Shown: piece after piece, positions 6,299-6,354 of the stretch | Position numbering within the stretch: the first letter of the stretch is position 1 | Layout of the letters: each line of letters opens with the position of its first letter | Source of the DNA: Dehalococcoidia bacterium | GTDB lineage: Bacteria; Chloroflexota; Dehalococcoidia; GIF9; UBA5629 | Direction: 5' to 3' | Assembly (NCBI GenBank): GCA_030604795.1 | Contig: JAUVVE010000053.1 | Location: 1-6,354 of the forward strand | Length of the DNA stretch: 6,354 bases | Made by a program: the position numbers and the translations under genes | Notes under the pieces: generated by a model | The model's input: the letters and a program-made list of their open reading frames with translations, nothing else | Told to the model about the DNA's origin: nothing | The model's database searches: none

Positions 6299-6306
6299 TG
6301 GACTAC

Positions 6307-6354
6307 ATGAGCAGTTCTGGCAAACAGGTCGTTCTAGTAACCGGAGCTACGGGA
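6307..6354 (+). CDS. N-terminus of a Rossmann-fold NAD(P)-dependent epimerase/reductase-like protein (partial)
   Basis: The 16 visible residues, MSSSGKQVVLVTGATG, are a first beta strand running into the start of the glycine-rich nucleotide loop (TGATG, as in TGATGxxG or TGxxxGxG). This is diagnostic for the extended or classical short-chain dehydrogenase/reductase superfamily. NAD-dependent epimerase/dehydratase is a common identity for this exact start, but classical SDRs, NmrA-like proteins and atypical SDRs begin the same way, so the reaction cannot be named. It is divergent from the radical SAM-activase operon and runs off the right edge of the window. Confidence 0.75.
   Translation, partial: MSSSGKQVVLVTGATG

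Larger units (their letters stand above)
5958..6306. other. divergent intergenic region
   Basis: About 350 bp separate the leftward radical SAM gene from the rightward epimerase-like gene. It holds the leftward promoter, two possible operator palindromes and a GC hairpin. A short palindrome, CCAGG-GGG-CCTGG at 6181-6193, is followed nine bases later by T7 (6203-6209). I see no convincing ORF, tRNA or known riboswitch. In particular I do not see a cobalamin riboswitch B12 box, although the downstream product is a B12-type enzyme. Confidence 0.6.

Noticed and set aside
5958..6306. Cobalamin or other riboswitch upstream of the radical SAM gene
   Set aside because: The predicted leader is only about 55 nt, and no B12 box or other known aptamer signature could be seen.
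1..6354. CRISPR array, tRNA or rRNA genes, insertion sequence or transposase
   Set aside because: No regularly spaced repeats, cloverleaf, rRNA-like stretch, terminal inverted repeats or transposase motifs were found.

Overview
The window is moderately GC-rich, with densely packed coding sequence. It looks like bacterial chromosome from an anaerobe. The reason is the main gene: a full-length, single-chain ATP-dependent activase of the 2-hydroxyacyl-CoA dehydratase / benzoyl-CoA reductase activator type, a family that runs very low-potential electron transfer in oxygen-sensitive metabolism. Its neighbour is a cobalamin-binding radical SAM enzyme, another oxygen-sensitive class. I cannot name the organism. 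Clostridia-like Firmicutes, Dehalococcoidia-type Chloroflexota and Desulfobacterota-like lineages would all fit.

Layout, left to right. Positions 1-314 hold no confident gene. They contain the tail region downstream of the leftward operon, inverted repeats at the left edge, a weak hairpin, one doubtful 58-codon ORF on the minus strand, and possibly the last 13 codons of a plus-strand gene entering from outside. Positions 315-4448 (minus) encode the activase of about 1377 residues. It has two tandem ASKHA ATPase/[4Fe-4S] modules, a cysteine-rich linker, a DUF2229/COG3580-type module and a COG3581-type module. A 75-nt spacer follows. Positions 4524-5957 (minus) encode a 477-residue B12-binding-domain radical SAM protein. 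Positions 5958-6306 form a divergent intergenic region with a good extended -10 promoter firing leftward, two possible operator-like palindromes and a strong GC hairpin. At 6307-6354 (plus) a Rossmann-fold NAD(P)-dependent epimerase/reductase-like gene begins and runs off the window.

The two minus-strand genes probably form one operon, radical SAM gene first and activase second. No gene for separate dehydratase subunits (HgdA/HgdB type) is seen. The activase chain carries its own HgdB-like and double-cubane-like modules. An attractive but unproven reading is that the activase supplies ATP-driven low-potential electrons to, or works in the same pathway as, the corrinoid radical SAM enzyme. The divergent epimerase-like gene may or may not belong to that pathway.
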